The notes: generated by a model from the sequence alone, not told the origin. Counted from the first letter of the stretch, positions 48,707 to 57,845 are shown. The stretch: 64,000 nucleotides of DNA from Nocardioides faecalis (GCF_018388425.1 NZ_CP074406.1:434001-498000), one strand, 5' to 3'. Translations and numbers: made by a program.

Positions 48707-49522
48707 TCAGGGAGCGACCGGCTGCCCGGTGAGCACCTTGTAGGTGTACGCCGTGCCGATCAGCATGATCGGCAGCGTGAAGATGATGCCGATGCCGCAC
48801 AGGATCGTCCCGGCGCCGCCGATGAGGCCCCCGACGAGGTACCAGACCAGGGCGTTGCCGAGGTTGTTCTTCACCAGCTCGAAGCTCGCCTTGATCGAGT
48901 CGACCGGCGAGAGGCGCTTGTCGATGGCGAAGTACAGCGCGTATGTGGACACGAAGGCGAACAGGATGCCCGGCAGGTAGCAGAGGATGAAGCCCACCAT
49001 CGTGCCCGCACCGACCAGGACGGCGGTGCCCAGGACCCGGCCCACGTCGTCGAACTTGAAGGCCTCCGCGGCCTGGAACGGACGGCCCTCGGTGATGCCC
49101 AGGGCGCCGCGGATCAGGCCGGCGTTGATCACCGTCATCACCAGGATCAGCGCGCCGGAGACGGCCGCGTTGAGCATCAGGACGACGATGCCGGGCGTGC
49201 TCCAGCTGGTCAGCGCGCCCACCACGGCGAACCCGACGATGCCGACGACGAGCAACGCCGCGAACAGGCCGAGCGCGGCCAGGACGAGCTGCGCCATGTT
49301 CGCCTGGAACTTGGCCCAGGCATAGCCGACCGCCGCCCCGAGGTCCCAGCCCCGCGGCGCTGCGCCGTAGCCGCCACCCTGGGGAGGGCCGCCGTACCCG
49401 CTACCGGGCGGAGGCCCGCCGTAGCCGCCACCGGGCGGGGGTGCGCCCCAGCCGCCGCCGGGCGGGGGAGGCGGAAGAGGTGCTCCTGGTCCGCCCGGAG
49501 GAGGGGGCTGGTTGTAGGACAT
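48707..49522 (-). CDS. Membrane protein with Pro/Gly-rich N-terminus
   Basis: The 271-aa protein begins with a cytoplasmic GGYGGPPPG-type repeat region (residues 1-57), followed by about five to six membrane segments. FDDVGRVLGTAVLVG, YLPGILFAFVSTYALYFAIDKRLSPVDSIKASFELVKNNLGNALVW resembles DUF975-like or glycerophosphodiesterase-type membrane domains. The start follows AAGGAGA. Function unknown. A possible -10 TACATT is on the minus strand at 49574-49579. Confidence 0.75.
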   Translation of the reverse strand: MSYNQPPPPGGPGAPLPPPPPGGGWGAPPPGGGYGGPPPGSGYGGPPQGGGYGAAPRGWDLGAAVGYAWAKFQANMAQLVLAALGLFAALLVVGIVGFAVVGALTSWSTPGIVVLMLNAAVSGALILVMTVINAGLIRGALGITEGRPFQAAEAFKFDDVGRVLGTAVLVGAGTMVGFILCYLPGILFAFVSTYALYFAIDKRLSPVDSIKASFELVKNNLGNALVWYLVGGLIGGAGTILCGIGIIFTLPIMLIGTAYTYKVLTGQPVAP

Positions 49523-49816
49523 GGGTGTCTCCTTGGCTCCGTGGTGCGTGGGCCGCACCGGGACGTGGCGGCAATGTAGTGCCAATCTCGGGGCTTGGCG
49601 ACGGTGGTTCCCGCCGTCCCCGGGGTGCCTCCCGAGCAGGCGCCGCGGCCCTGATTCCCCGTCCTGGCCGGTTTCAACCACCCCTCTCCATGGTCCTGTC
49701 TGTGGTCCTGTCCGCAGTCCTCCCGCGGGCCGGCCGTGCCCGCCGACCGTCCGCCAGCGAAGATGGCGGGAGGGCGCGCGGAGAGCGGCGCGCGAGCCGG
49801 GGGAGAGGCGAGGACG
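49523..49816. other. Divergent intergenic region, 294 bp
   Basis: It separates the membrane protein gene from the pirin gene. It holds the TACATT box, a TGGTCCTGTC direct repeat (49690-49699 and 49702-49711) and the GAGAGGCGAGG ribosome site of the pirin gene. I see no gene. Confidence 0.5.
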
Positions 49817-50818
49817 ATGAGCAATCCGGAGGCACGGCCCCAGGAGGTCGAGTGCGCCGGGCGGCCGGCCGCCGACGTCGAGCTGATGGTGCCGCGTGCC
49901 GTGCCGCTGGGCGGTCCCCGCGCGATGCTGGTACGACGCACGCTGCCGCAGCGGCAACGCTCGCTGATCGGCGCGTGGTGCTTCCTCGACCACTACGGCC
50001 CCGACGAGGTCGCCGAGACCGGCGGGATGGTCGTCGCCCCGCACCCGCACACCGGCCTGCAGACCGTGAGCTGGTTGTTCACCGGCGAGATCGAGCACCG
50101 CGACAGCGCCGGCAACGTCGCCGTCGTGCGCCCCGGCGAGGTCAACCTGATGACCGCGGGCCGCGGCATCAGCCACTCCGAGATCTCCCTGCCGAGCACC
50201 ACGGTGCTGCACGGTGCCCAGCTGTGGGTGGCGCTGCCCGACGCGCACCGCGACACCGACCCCGGCTTCGAGCACCACGCACCGGAGCCGGTCTCCGGTG
50301 AGGGCTGGACGGCCCGGGTGTTCCTCGGCTCGCTGCTGGGCGAGACCTCGCCGGTGCACACCTTCACCCCGCTGCTCGGCGTCGAGATCCTCCTGGAGCC
50401 CGGCGCCCGGCTCGAGCCGGCGGTGGACGCCACCTTCGAGCACGGCGTGCTCGTGGACCGGGGAGCGGTCCGGGTCGCAGGCCTCGACGCCTCCGTGGCC
50501 GACCTGGCCTACGTGCCGCCGGGACGCAGCGACCTCGAGCTCGTCGCCGGCCCGGACGGCGCCCGGCTGCTGCTGATCGGCGGCCCACCGTTCGCCGAGT
50601 CGATCGTGATGTGGTGGAACTTCGTGGGGCGCAGCCACGAGGAGGTCGTCGCCTACCGCGAGGCGTGGCAGACGCAGGTCACCGACCCGGCCACCGGCGA
50701 GGTGGTCACGGACGGCCGGCTGGTCGCGCCGGGGCTCTTCGGCATCGTACCGGGGCAGCCGCGGCGACCGATCCCGGCGCCGCCGCTGCCCAACGCCCGG
50801 CTGAAGGAGCGCCGGTGA
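49817..50818 (+). CDS. Pirin family protein (bicupin)
   Basis: The 333-aa double cupin has the pirin signature: LIGAWCFLDHYGPDE, APHPHTGLQTVSWLFTGEIEHRDSAGN and RGISHSE, with the metal ligands His (HPHTG), His and Glu. C-terminal cupin with GGPPFAE and MWWNFVGRS. Pirins bind iron, and some act as quercetinases; the role here is unknown. The ATG is preceded by GAGG; the 27-codon in-frame extension is unlikely. Confidence 0.93.
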   Translation: MSNPEARPQEVECAGRPAADVELMVPRAVPLGGPRAMLVRRTLPQRQRSLIGAWCFLDHYGPDEVAETGGMVVAPHPHTGLQTVSWLFTGEIEHRDSAGNVAVVRPGEVNLMTAGRGISHSEISLPSTTVLHGAQLWVALPDAHRDTDPGFEHHAPEPVSGEGWTARVFLGSLLGETSPVHTFTPLLGVEILLEPGARLEPAVDATFEHGVLVDRGAVRVAGLDASVADLAYVPPGRSDLELVAGPDGARLLLIGGPPFAESIVMWWNFVGRSHEEVVAYREAWQTQVTDPATGEVVTDGRLVAPGLFGIVPGQPRRPIPAPPLPNARLKERR

Positions 50819-50825
50819 GCGCTCG

Positions 50826-51233
50826 ATGATCCTCGGTCTCACCTGGCTGGTCGTCTTCCAGCTCGTCGGCGAGGTGGTGGTGCGGGTGCTCGACGTCCCT
50901 GTCCCCGGACCGGTCGTGGGGATGCTGCTGCTGTTCTGCCTCCTCCGCCTGCGCTCGTACGACGAGGGCCCCATCGTCCGGGCCGGCACCGCGCTGCTGC
51001 GGCACCTGCAGCTGTTCTTCGTCCCGGCCGGGGTGGGCGTGGTCGCCTACCTCGCCCTGCTGGGGCGCGAGGCGGTGCCGATCACGGTGGCGATGCTCGG
51101 CTCCTGGGTGCTCGGGCTGCTGGTGGTCGCCTGGACCGCGGTGGCCCTGGAGCGGCTGCTCGGCAAGCGGCGCGACGACCTCGGGGAGCCGCCCCTGGAG
51201 CCGCCGCTGGAGTCGTCCGGGGGAGCGCGATGA
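50826..51233 (+). CDS. LrgA/CidA family holin-like protein
   Basis: The 135-aa protein has four hydrophobic helices; LTWLVVFQLVGEVVVRVLDVPVPGPVVGMLLLF and LFFVPAGVGVVAYL match the CidA/LrgA family. It affects autolysis or export of small metabolites in other bacteria. It overlaps the lrgB-like gene (ATGA). Confidence 0.9.
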   Translation: MILGLTWLVVFQLVGEVVVRVLDVPVPGPVVGMLLLFCLLRLRSYDEGPIVRAGTALLRHLQLFFVPAGVGVVAYLALLGREAVPITVAMLGSWVLGLLVVAWTAVALERLLGKRRDDLGEPPLEPPLESSGGAR

Positions 51234-51955
51234 GCGGGCTCGCCGAGGCGGGCGAGGCCGTGCTGGAGGTGCTGCGCTCGCCGCTGGGGCTGCTGGCGCT
51301 GACGCTGGGCGGCTACCAGCTGGGGCGCTGGCTGCAGCGCCGTACCGGTGGGCATGCGCTGGCGCAGCCGGTGCTGGTCTGCGTCGTCGTGGTGGCCGTC
51401 GCGATCGGGGTACTCGGCGTGGAGTACCCGGACTACCGGCGGGCCACCGAGCTGATCGCGTTCTGGCTGGGCCCGGCGACCGTCGCGCTGGCGATCCCGC
51501 TGCACCGCCAGGCCGCCCGGCTGCGCGGCTTCGTGGTGCCGATGCTGGTCGCGATCATCGTGGGCGCGGTGGTCTCGATCGTCTCCGCGGTGCTGCTCGC
51601 CCGTGCCCTGGGCGCCGGCGACTCGCTGGAGCGCACGCTGGGCACCAAGGCCGCGACCACGCCGGTGGCGATCGCGGTGTCGGAGTCGCTCGGCGGCATC
51701 GGGCCACTCGCCGCGGTGTTCGCGATCATCATCGGCATCGTCGGGGCCATCGCCGGGCCCGCGCTGCTGGACCTGGCGCGGGTGCGCGACCGGCGTGCCC
51801 GCGGGCTTGCCGTCGGGGCCGTCTCGCACGGCGTGGGCGCCTCCCGGATGCTGCGGGAGGACGAGACCGAGGGCGCCTTCGCCGGCCTCGGCATGGGGCT
51901 GACCGCGCTGGCCATCAGCGTGCTCGTCCCGCTGCTCGCGCTGCTGCTGTTCTGA
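51230..51955 (+). CDS. LrgB/CidB family protein
   Basis: The 241-aa membrane protein has about seven helices, with [36 protein letters not shown] and [12 protein letters not shown], all LrgB signatures. It works with the LrgA-like protein encoded upstream. Confidence 0.92.
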   Translation: MSGLAEAGEAVLEVLRSPLGLLALTLGGYQLGRWLQRRTGGHALAQPVLVCVVVVAVAIGVLGVEYPDYRRATELIAFWLGPATVALAIPLHRQAARLRGFVVPMLVAIIVGAVVSIVSAVLLARALGAGDSLERTLGTKAATTPVAIAVSESLGGIGPLAAVFAIIIGIVGAIAGPALLDLARVRDRRARGLAVGAVSHGVGASRMLREDETEGAFAGLGMGLTALAISVLVPLLALLLF

Positions 51956-51981
51956 GCCCCGGACCGCTGAGCGGCAGCGGC

Positions 51982-51987
51982 TAGGTT
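51982..51987 (+). promoter_or_regulatory. -10 element TAGGTT (leaderless type) of the amidase gene
   Basis: TAGGTT, 6 nt (GACCGG), then ATG at 51994. Confidence 0.65.
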
Positions 51988-51993
51988 GACCGG

Positions 51994-53388
51994 ATGCGCG
52001 TGCACGCCTTCACCGACGACGTCCTGGCCGACCTCGATGCGGTCGGCCTCGCCGAGCAGCTCGCCAGCCGCCGGATCGGCGCCGTGGAGGTGGTCGAGGC
52101 TGCCATCGCCCGCACCGAGCGGCTGGCCGAGCTGAACCCGATGGCCTACCGCGCCTACGACCGGGCCCGCGGACAGGCGGCCACGGGCACGGACGGGTTC
52201 TTCGCGGGCGTGCCGACCGTGGTCAAGGACAACGTGGACGTGGCCGGGATGCCCACCGGGGCCGGGACCGACGCCTGGGCCCCGCGCCCGGCGAAGCGCA
52301 ACGGTGATTTTGCCGACATGTACCTGGGCACCGGACTGGTCGCGCTCGGCAAGAGCCAGCTCTCGGAGTACGGCTTCAGCGCCGCTGCGGAGCACCCCCG
52401 GCTCGGGCCCGTGCGCAGCCCGTGGGACCCCGAGCGGACCGCCGGCGCGTCCAGCTCCGGTGCGGCCGTGCTCGTCGCCGGGGGCGCGGTGCCCATCGCC
52501 CACGCCAACGACGGCGGCGGCTCCATCCGGATCCCGGCGTCGGTCAACGGGCTGGTCGGGCTCAAGCCCACCCGCGGCCGGCTGGCGCAGGACCGGGTGC
52601 ACCGCGACCAGCCGATCCGCATCGTCTCCGACGGCGTGCTGACCCGCACGGTGCGCGACACCGCGGCGTTCTACCGGGAGGCCGAGCGGCGCTACCGGCC
52701 GTTGGCCCTGCCGCCGATCGGGGACCTCACCCGGCCGCTGCGCCGGCGGCTGCGGATCGCGTTGAACACCACCGGCGTGGACCGCGGCGCGGACGCCGAG
52801 ACCACCGCGCTGGTGCACCAGGTCGCCGCGCAGCTGGAGGACCTGGGCCACGCCGTGACCGAGACCGACGCGCCCGTGCCGGCCAGCTTCCCCGACGACT
52901 TCCTGCTCTACTGGGCGTCGCTGTCGCTCGCCCTGCTCAGCTCGGGCCGGCTGGTGCACGGCTCGAGCTGGGACCGCTCCCGGCACGACAACCTGACCCT
53001 CGGCCTGGCCCGGCACGCGCGACGCAACCTGCACCGCCTGCCCGGGGCGATCGCCCGGTTGAGGCGCACGGAGGCCGCCGCGGAGCTCTACTACGCCAAG
53101 TACGACGTCGCGCTGACCCCCACCGTCGCCACCGCCACGCCGCTGGTGGGCCACCTCGACCCGACCCTCGACTACGAGGTCGTCCTGCAGCGGCTGCTCG
53201 ACTGGGTGGCGTTCACGCCGTGGCAGAACGTGACCGGCGCACCGGCCATCTCGCTGCCCCTGGCGAGGACCTCGACGGGCCTCCCGCAGGGGGTCATGTT
53301 CGGTGCCCAGTCGGGGGCCGAGGCCCTCCTGATCGAGCTCGCCTACGAGCTCGAGGAGGCCTGCGGATTCGCCCGGATCCAGGGCTGA
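51994..53388 (+). CDS. Amidase (amidase signature family)
   Basis: The 464-aa enzyme has the Ser-cisSer-Lys triad: Lys78 (PTVVKDN), cis-Ser near 155 (RTAGASSSGAAV) and nucleophile Ser177 (NDGGGSIRIPAS). It hydrolyses an amide bond; the substrate cannot be told from sequence. It is not a GatA candidate because no gatB or gatC is nearby and the core motif is atypical. Confidence 0.9.
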   Translation: MRVHAFTDDVLADLDAVGLAEQLASRRIGAVEVVEAAIARTERLAELNPMAYRAYDRARGQAATGTDGFFAGVPTVVKDNVDVAGMPTGAGTDAWAPRPAKRNGDFADMYLGTGLVALGKSQLSEYGFSAAAEHPRLGPVRSPWDPERTAGASSSGAAVLVAGGAVPIAHANDGGGSIRIPASVNGLVGLKPTRGRLAQDRVHRDQPIRIVSDGVLTRTVRDTAAFYREAERRYRPLALPPIGDLTRPLRRRLRIALNTTGVDRGADAETTALVHQVAAQLEDLGHAVTETDAPVPASFPDDFLLYWASLSLALLSSGRLVHGSSWDRSRHDNLTLGLARHARRNLHRLPGAIARLRRTEAAAELYYAKYDVALTPTVATATPLVGHLDPTLDYEVVLQRLLDWVAFTPWQNVTGAPAISLPLARTSTGLPQGVMFGAQSGAEALLIELAYELEEACGFARIQG

Positions 53389-53439
53389 TCGCCCTCGATT
53401 TCGTATGGCCACAGGGCTTGTGTATGGTTCTGCGGCGTT

Positions 53440-53512
53440 GCCCCTTTAGCTCAGTCGGCAGAGCGTCTCCATGGTAAGGAGAAGGTCTACGGTTCGATTC
53501 CGTAAAGGGGCT
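53440..53512 (+). tRNA. tRNA-Thr (anticodon GGT)
   Basis: 73 nt; acceptor GCCCCTT (53440-53446) pairs with AAGGGGC (53505-53511), anticodon GGT at 53473-53475. CCA not encoded. A TATGGT -10 candidate is at 53423-53428. Confidence 0.95.
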
Positions 53513-53524
53513 CTGGGAACGAGG

Positions 53525-53550
53525 GCCCGATCCGCGACGGCGGATCGGGC
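53525..53550. terminator. Hairpin between tRNA-Thr and tRNA-Met
   Basis: A perfect 11-bp stem (53525-53535 with 53540-53550) with a GACG loop. It may be a terminator or a processing signal, as there is no T-run. Confidence 0.45.
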
Positions 53551-53562
53551 GCCCTGACCCCT

Positions 53563-53636
53563 GGCGGGGTAGCTCAGGTGGTTAGAGCACACGGCTCATA
53601 ATCGTGGTGTCGCGGGTTCGAGTCCCGCCCCCGCTA
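53563..53636 (+). tRNA. tRNA-Met (anticodon CAT)
   Basis: 74 nt; acceptor GGCGGGG (53563-53569) pairs with CCCCGCT (53629-53635) through one G-U pair. Anticodon CAT at 53597-53599. The paired first position argues for elongator tRNA-Met. Confidence 0.93.
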
Positions 53637-53734
53637 CGCCAGATCACGAAGACGAAGTTGCACCGAGTGGTAGGAACTTCGCCAGGTACGAACTTCCCGG
53701 CAGTACCCCACACACAGCAGTAGAAGGACTTCCC

Positions 53735-53905
53735 GTGGCCAGCAAGAGCTCTGACGTTCGCCCCAAGATCACGCTCGCCTGCGTGGACTGCAAGGAGCGC
53801 AACTACATCACGAAGAAGAACCGGCGCAACGACCCCGACCGCATCGAGCTGTCGAAGTTCTGCCCGCGCTGCCGCAAGCACACCGCGCACCGCGAGACCC
53901 GCTGA
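53735..53905 (+). CDS. rpmG: 50S ribosomal protein L33
   Basis: The 56-aa protein reads [10 protein letters not shown] at the start and ends TAHRETR. The zinc knuckles are Cys16/Cys19 (ACVDCK) and Cys43/Cys46 (FCPRCRK), so this is the zinc-containing form. GTG start with AGAAGGACT upstream. It probably shares a transcript with the upstream tRNAs. Confidence 0.96.
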   Translation: MASKSSDVRPKITLACVDCKERNYITKKNRRNDPDRIELSKFCPRCRKHTAHRETR

Positions 53906-53943
53906 CCCAGCGCGTCCGACGAACGCCGGCGCACGAGCGCTCC

Positions 53944-53979
53944 GCAGCCCGCGGTCCCCTCACCGGGACCGCGGGCTGC
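53944..53979 (+). terminator. Terminator after rpmG
   Basis: A 15-bp perfect stem (53944-53958 with 53965-53979) with a 6-nt loop. Confidence 0.75.
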
Positions 53980-53997
53980 CGCCGTTCTCGGGCCTCC

Positions 53998-54003
53998 TAG
54001 GCT
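53998..54003 (+). promoter_or_regulatory. -10 element TAGGCT of hadAB-murB (leaderless type)
   Basis: TAGGCT, 6 nt (GAGCCC), then ATG at 54010. Confidence 0.7.
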
Positions 54004-54009
54004 GAGCCC

Positions 54010-54417
54010 ATGCCGATCGACGCCTCCCTCGCCGGGCGAGAGTTCCCCCCGACCGCACCCCACCGGGTCACCGCCGACTCCGTCGGTGCCTTCGCCGCCT
54101 CGCTCGGGGTGCCCTTCGACGGCTCCTCGCCGGTGCCGCCGACCTACCCGATCGTCGTGACATTCGCCGCGCTCCAGGACTTCCTGGCGGCCGAGCAGGT
54201 CGACCTGTCCCGGATCGTGCACGGCGACCAGCGGTTCAGCTACGTCCGCCCGGTCGCGGTCGGCGACGAGCTGACGGCGACGATGCGGGTGGCCAAGGTC
54301 CGCTCGATCGGCGGCAACGACATCATCACCACCACCAGCGACGTCACCGACGCCGCCGGCGAGCTCGTGGTGACCGCCGCCGCGACCCTCGTGCACCGCG
54401 GGGAGGTGGCCGCATGA
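54010..54417 (+). CDS. hadA: (3R)-hydroxyacyl-ACP dehydratase subunit A (MaoC-like N-terminal, HadA type)
   Basis: The 135-aa single hot-dog protein (GREFPPTAPHRVTADSV, VVTFAAL, VHGDQRFSYVRPVAVGDELTATMRV) lacks the catalytic Asp/His hydratase motif, as HadA does, and should pair with HadB. The gene order rpmG-hadA-hadB is the same as in mycobacteria. Start fixed by the TAGGCT box. Confidence 0.88.
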   Translation: MPIDASLAGREFPPTAPHRVTADSVGAFAASLGVPFDGSSPVPPTYPIVVTFAALQDFLAAEQVDLSRIVHGDQRFSYVRPVAVGDELTATMRVAKVRSIGGNDIITTTSDVTDAAGELVVTAAATLVHRGEVAA

Positions 54418-54821
54418 GCGCCGTCGCGCTGGAGGCCGGCACCGTGCTGGAGCCCCTCGTGTTCGACATCACCCGCGCCGACCTGGTCGCCTACGCGGAG
54501 GCCAGCGGGGACCACAACCCGATCCACGTCGACGAGGAGGTCGCCCTGGCCGTCGGCCTGCCCGGCGTGATCGCCCACGGCATGTACACCCTGGGCCTGC
54601 TGGGCCGCGCCATCGCCGAGTGGACCGGCGGTGCGGAGGTCGTCGACCTCGGCGCCAAGTTCGTCGCCCCCGTGGTGGTGCCTGCGAAGGGCGCCGCCCG
54701 GATCGAGGTCTCCGGCACGGTGGGGGAGCGAACCGACGAGGGCCTCGTCCCGCTCACCCTGCAGGTCACCTCCGCCGACGCCAAGGTGCTGGGTGCGCCG
54801 AGGGCCACCGTCCGTGCCTGA
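54414..54821 (+). CDS. hadB: (3R)-hydroxyacyl-ACP dehydratase subunit B (MaoC dehydratase, HadB type)
   Basis: The 135-aa catalytic hot-dog subunit has the hydratase motif YAEASGDHNPIHVDEEVA (Asp and His catalytic pair) and GVIAHGMYTLGLLGRA. It dehydrates 3-hydroxyacyl chains in fatty acid elongation. ATGA overlap with hadA; GTG of murB overlaps its end. Confidence 0.9.
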   Translation: MSAVALEAGTVLEPLVFDITRADLVAYAEASGDHNPIHVDEEVALAVGLPGVIAHGMYTLGLLGRAIAEWTGGAEVVDLGAKFVAPVVVPAKGAARIEVSGTVGERTDEGLVPLTLQVTSADAKVLGAPRATVRA

Positions 54822-55923
54822 GCAGCCCTCGACGCCCGGCCCCCGTCTGGCCGACCTCACCACGCTGCGCCTGGGCGGCCCCGCCGGCCGCTACGTCGCC
54901 GCCACCACGCCCGAGGAGCTCGCGCAGGCGGTCGCGGCCGCCGACGCCGCCGGCGAGGCGGTCCTGGTGGTCGGTGGCGGCAGCAACCTCGTCGTCGCCG
55001 ACGAGGGCTTCCCGGGCACCGTCGTGCACGCCACCGGCGGCGGCGTGCGGGTCGAGCTCGCCGCGGAAGGCTCCGTCGGGGGCTCTGTCGACGGCTCTGT
55101 CGAGGTGACGGTCGCCGCCGGCGAGGACTGGGACGGCTTCGTCGCCCGCGCCGTCGCCGAGGGCTGGGCCGGCGTCGAGGCGCTGTCCGGCATCCCCGGC
55201 ACGGTCGGCGCCACCCCCGTGCAGAACGTCGGCGCCTACGGCCAGGAGGTCGCCCAGACGATCGCCCGCGTCCGGGTGTGGGACCGCACCCTGCGCGGCG
55301 AGCGCACCTTCACCGGCGCCGAGTGCCGCTTCGGCTACCGGCACTCCCGCTTCAAGGCCGACCGGTACGACGCCTGGGGCTCGCGCCACGTCGTCCTGGA
55401 GGTCACCTTCCGCTTCGCCCCGCCCGTCGGCGGTCCCGGCGAGCACGCCGCCTCGGCGCCCGTGGCCTACGCCGAGCTGGCCCGCACGCTCGGCGTCGAG
55501 GTCGGTCAGCGGGCCCCGCTGGGCGAGGTCCGCGCCGCGGTTCTCGGCCTGCGCCGCGGCAAGGGCATGGTCCTGGACGCCGCCGACCACGACACGTGGA
55601 GCGCCGGGTCGTTCTTCACCAACCCCTTCGTGGAGCCCGACCGGGTGCCGGCCGGCGCTCCGTCGTACCCCCAGCCCGACGGGCGGGTGAAGACCAGCGC
55701 GGCCTGGCTCATCGAGCACGCCGGCTTCGCCAAGGGCCACGGCCTGGACCGCCCGGGCGCGCGGGTCTCGCTGTCCACCAAGCACACCCTGGCGCTGACC
55801 AACCGCGGCGGCGCGAGCACCGCCGACCTGCTGGACCTGGCCAGAGAGGTGCGTGAGGGCGTCAGGGCGGCGTTCGGCATCGAGCTGGTCAACGAGCCCG
55901 TCACGGTGGGCTGCGCGCTCTGA
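54814..55923 (+). CDS. murB: UDP-N-acetylmuramate dehydrogenase (UDP-N-acetylenolpyruvoylglucosamine reductase)
   Basis: The 369-aa FAD enzyme makes UDP-MurNAc for peptidoglycan. LTTLRLGGPAGRY, VVGGGSNLVVADEGF (FAD), EALSGIPGTVGATPVQNVGAYGQEV, and the catalytic Ser in SAGSFFTNPFV are intact, followed by SAAWLIEHAGF. Length and the TNP loop fit the type I enzyme. The GTG at 54814 overlaps hadB by 8 nt. Confidence 0.96.
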   Translation: MPEQPSTPGPRLADLTTLRLGGPAGRYVAATTPEELAQAVAAADAAGEAVLVVGGGSNLVVADEGFPGTVVHATGGGVRVELAAEGSVGGSVDGSVEVTVAAGEDWDGFVARAVAEGWAGVEALSGIPGTVGATPVQNVGAYGQEVAQTIARVRVWDRTLRGERTFTGAECRFGYRHSRFKADRYDAWGSRHVVLEVTFRFAPPVGGPGEHAASAPVAYAELARTLGVEVGQRAPLGEVRAAVLGLRRGKGMVLDAADHDTWSAGSFFTNPFVEPDRVPAGAPSYPQPDGRVKTSAAWLIEHAGFAKGHGLDRPGARVSLSTKHTLALTNRGGASTADLLDLAREVREGVRAAFGIELVNEPVTVGCAL

Positions 55924-55941
55924 GCGGCGGTTCTCCGGGCC

Positions 55942-56439
55942 TCAGGCCGCGGCGAACAGGGACGCGATGAACGCGATGAACGCCAGCAGCAGCAGCACGC
56001 CGATGGCGCCCAGCACCGTGCCGGCGATGCCGAGCCAGAAGCCGGTGGCGGCCATCGTCTCGCCGCCGTAGCCGGGCTGCTGCCGGATCTGACGCTTGGC
56101 CCGCGCGCCCAGCACGATCGCGACCGGAGAGCACACCACGAGCACGAAGGTCAGGCCCAACAGCGGTGCCAGCACCAGGCCGGCGAGGCCGAGGATCCCC
56201 AGCACCAGCGCGGTCACGGCCAGCGGGTGCGCCGGGGCTCCGGGGTGTGCCAGGTACTGCGGCGCCGGGTACGACGCCGGGTGGGACGCCGGGTGGGACG
56301 TGAGCGGTGCCGCCGGCGGCTCGGGCGCGACGTCGCCGTACGCCGGTGCCTCGTACGGCGAGAACACCGGGCCGGGCGGCACCGGCGGGGGCGTCTGCCC
56401 CTCAGGGCGCTGCTGGCTCGCCGGCTCCTGGTCGCTCAT
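55942..56439 (-). CDS. DUF4190-type membrane protein
   Basis: The 165-aa protein has a Pro-rich cytoplasmic N-terminus (residues 1-70, with a short HPAS repeat) and two long hydrophobic segments joined by a basic loop ARAKRQIRQQPGYGGETMA. This is the DUF4190 layout. Function unknown. Convergent with murB. Confidence 0.75.
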   Translation of the reverse strand: MSDQEPASQQRPEGQTPPPVPPGPVFSPYEAPAYGDVAPEPPAAPLTSHPASHPASYPAPQYLAHPGAPAHPLAVTALVLGILGLAGLVLAPLLGLTFVLVVCSPVAIVLGARAKRQIRQQPGYGGETMAATGFWLGIAGTVLGAIGVLLLLAFIAFIASLFAAA

Positions 56440-56490
56440 GGGGACCAGTCTCCCAAGGACCCGGTGGGCGAAACCAGTGCCCGCCCTCGC

Positions 56491-57510
56491 TCAGGCCGGC
56501 GGCGCGGCGAGCCAGGCGTCGATGTCGGCCAGCCCGGCGGCCAGGACGTCGGAGGGTGCCCGGCTGGCCCGCAGCGACATCCGGGCCAGCTCGGCGAGCC
56601 GCTCGTCGTCGAGGTCGTGCGCGGCGCGCATCGTGGCGTACTGCGCCGCCAGCCGGGAGCCGAAGAGCAGCGGGTCGTCGGCGCCCAGGGCCACGGTCGC
56701 GCCGGCCTCCAGCAGCACCGGCAGCGGCACCGAGGTCAGGTCGGTGTAGACCCCGAGCGCGACGTTGGAGACCGGGCACACCTCGAGCGCCACACCGGCC
56801 TCGACGATCCGCTCGAGCAGCGCCGGGTCCTCCGCGGCACGCACGCCGTGGCCCAGCCGGCCGGCGTGCAGCGCGTCCAGGCAGGTGCGCACGTGCTCGG
56901 GTCCGCGCAGCTCGCCACCGTGCGGCACCAGCAGCAGGCCGGCGCGCTCGGCGATCGCGAAGGCCGGAGCGAAGTCCCCGGTCTCCCCGCGCCGCTCGTC
57001 GTTGGAGAGCCCGAAGCCGACCACGCCCCGCCCGGCGTACTGCGCCGCGAGCCGGGCCAGGGTGCGTGCGTCGAGCGGGTGCCGGGTCCGGTTCGCCGCG
57101 ATCACCAGCGCGATGCCCAGGCCGGTGCGCGCGGAGGCCTCGCGCACCGCGTCCAGCACCAGGTCCACGAACGGCGTGATGCCGCCGAACCGTGCCCCGT
57201 AGCCGCTGGGGTCCACCTGGATCTCCAGCCAGCGGCCACCGTCCGCGACGTCGTCCTCGGCGGCCTCCAGCACGAGGCGTCGTACGTCGTCCTCGGTGCG
57301 CAGCACCGACCGGGCGATGTCGTAGAGCCGCTGGAAGCGGAACCAGCCCTTCTCGTCGTCCGCGCGCAGCTGCGGCGGCCACTGGGAGACCAGGGCGTCG
57401 GGCAACCGGATGCCGTCGCGCTCGGCGAGCTCCAGCAGCGTCGAGTGGCGCATCGATCCCGTGAAGTGCAGGTGGAGATGAGCCTTGGGCAACGCATGGA
57501 GGTCCCGCAC
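56491..57510 (-). CDS. Adenosine deaminase-like amidohydrolase
   Basis: The 339-aa TIM-barrel deaminase has zinc ligands in KAHLHLHFTGSM (HxH), PHGGEL (HxGE) and RLGHGVRA, and the paired Asp motif GADDPLLF. The N-terminal motif HLHFTG differs from the usual HLHLDG, so the substrate may not be adenosine. GTG 57510 is fixed by TACGAT 6 nt upstream on the minus strand. Confidence 0.85.
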   Translation of the reverse strand: MRDLHALPKAHLHLHFTGSMRHSTLLELAERDGIRLPDALVSQWPPQLRADDEKGWFRFQRLYDIARSVLRTEDDVRRLVLEAAEDDVADGGRWLEIQVDPSGYGARFGGITPFVDLVLDAVREASARTGLGIALVIAANRTRHPLDARTLARLAAQYAGRGVVGFGLSNDERRGETGDFAPAFAIAERAGLLLVPHGGELRGPEHVRTCLDALHAGRLGHGVRAAEDPALLERIVEAGVALEVCPVSNVALGVYTDLTSVPLPVLLEAGATVALGADDPLLFGSRLAAQYATMRAAHDLDDERLAELARMSLRASRAPSDVLAAGLADIDAWLAAPPA

Positions 57511-57516
57511 GCCGTC

Positions 57517-57522
57517 ATCGTA
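57517..57522 (-). promoter_or_regulatory. -10 element TACGAT (leaderless type) of the deaminase gene
   Basis: On the minus strand TACGAT, 6 nt (GACGGC), then GTG at 57510. Confidence 0.6.
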
Positions 57523-57603
57523 AAGGGGCGGTCAGCGGCCGCTCACTGCGTCACCGCCGGGCCTGGCCGGCGCCGGGGTCGGGCGCGCCGACGGCCCCTG
57601 CGA

Positions 57604-57633
57604 TTGGAGCTGCCGCGAGCCCGTGCGTAGACT
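57604..57633 (+). promoter_or_regulatory. Promoter of tRNA-Trp, secE and nusG
   Basis: -35 TTGGAG (57604-57609), 18-nt spacer, -10 TAGACT (57628-57633), about 75 bp before tRNA-Trp. Confidence 0.55.
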
Positions 57634-57707
57634 CCACCCCTGGTGGTTCGTCCCCGAGCTCGAAGCGTGCCCTGAAGAGGGTCCCAGAGCCGGGGAGGAA
57701 GCCACGG

Positions 57708-57780
57708 AGGGCACTAGCTCAACTGGCAGAGCATCGGTCTCCAAAACCGAAGGTTGGGGGTTCAAGTCCCTCGTGCCCTG
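57708..57780 (+). tRNA. tRNA-Trp (anticodon CCA)
   Basis: 73 nt; acceptor AGGGCAC (57708-57714) pairs with GTGCCCT (57773-57779), anticodon CCA at 57741-57743. It is directly upstream of secE, as in many actinobacteria. Confidence 0.96.
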
Positions 57781-57845
57781 CAAGATGGACAGATGAAGAA
57801 GCGGACGTCGTCCCCGGCGGCCGCGCCACGAGGTGGACGGAGAGG

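Noticed and set aside
53525-53550. rRNA or other structured RNA between tRNA-Thr and tRNA-Met
   Set aside because: Only one 11-bp hairpin is present; it fits a processing or termination signal better than an RNA gene.
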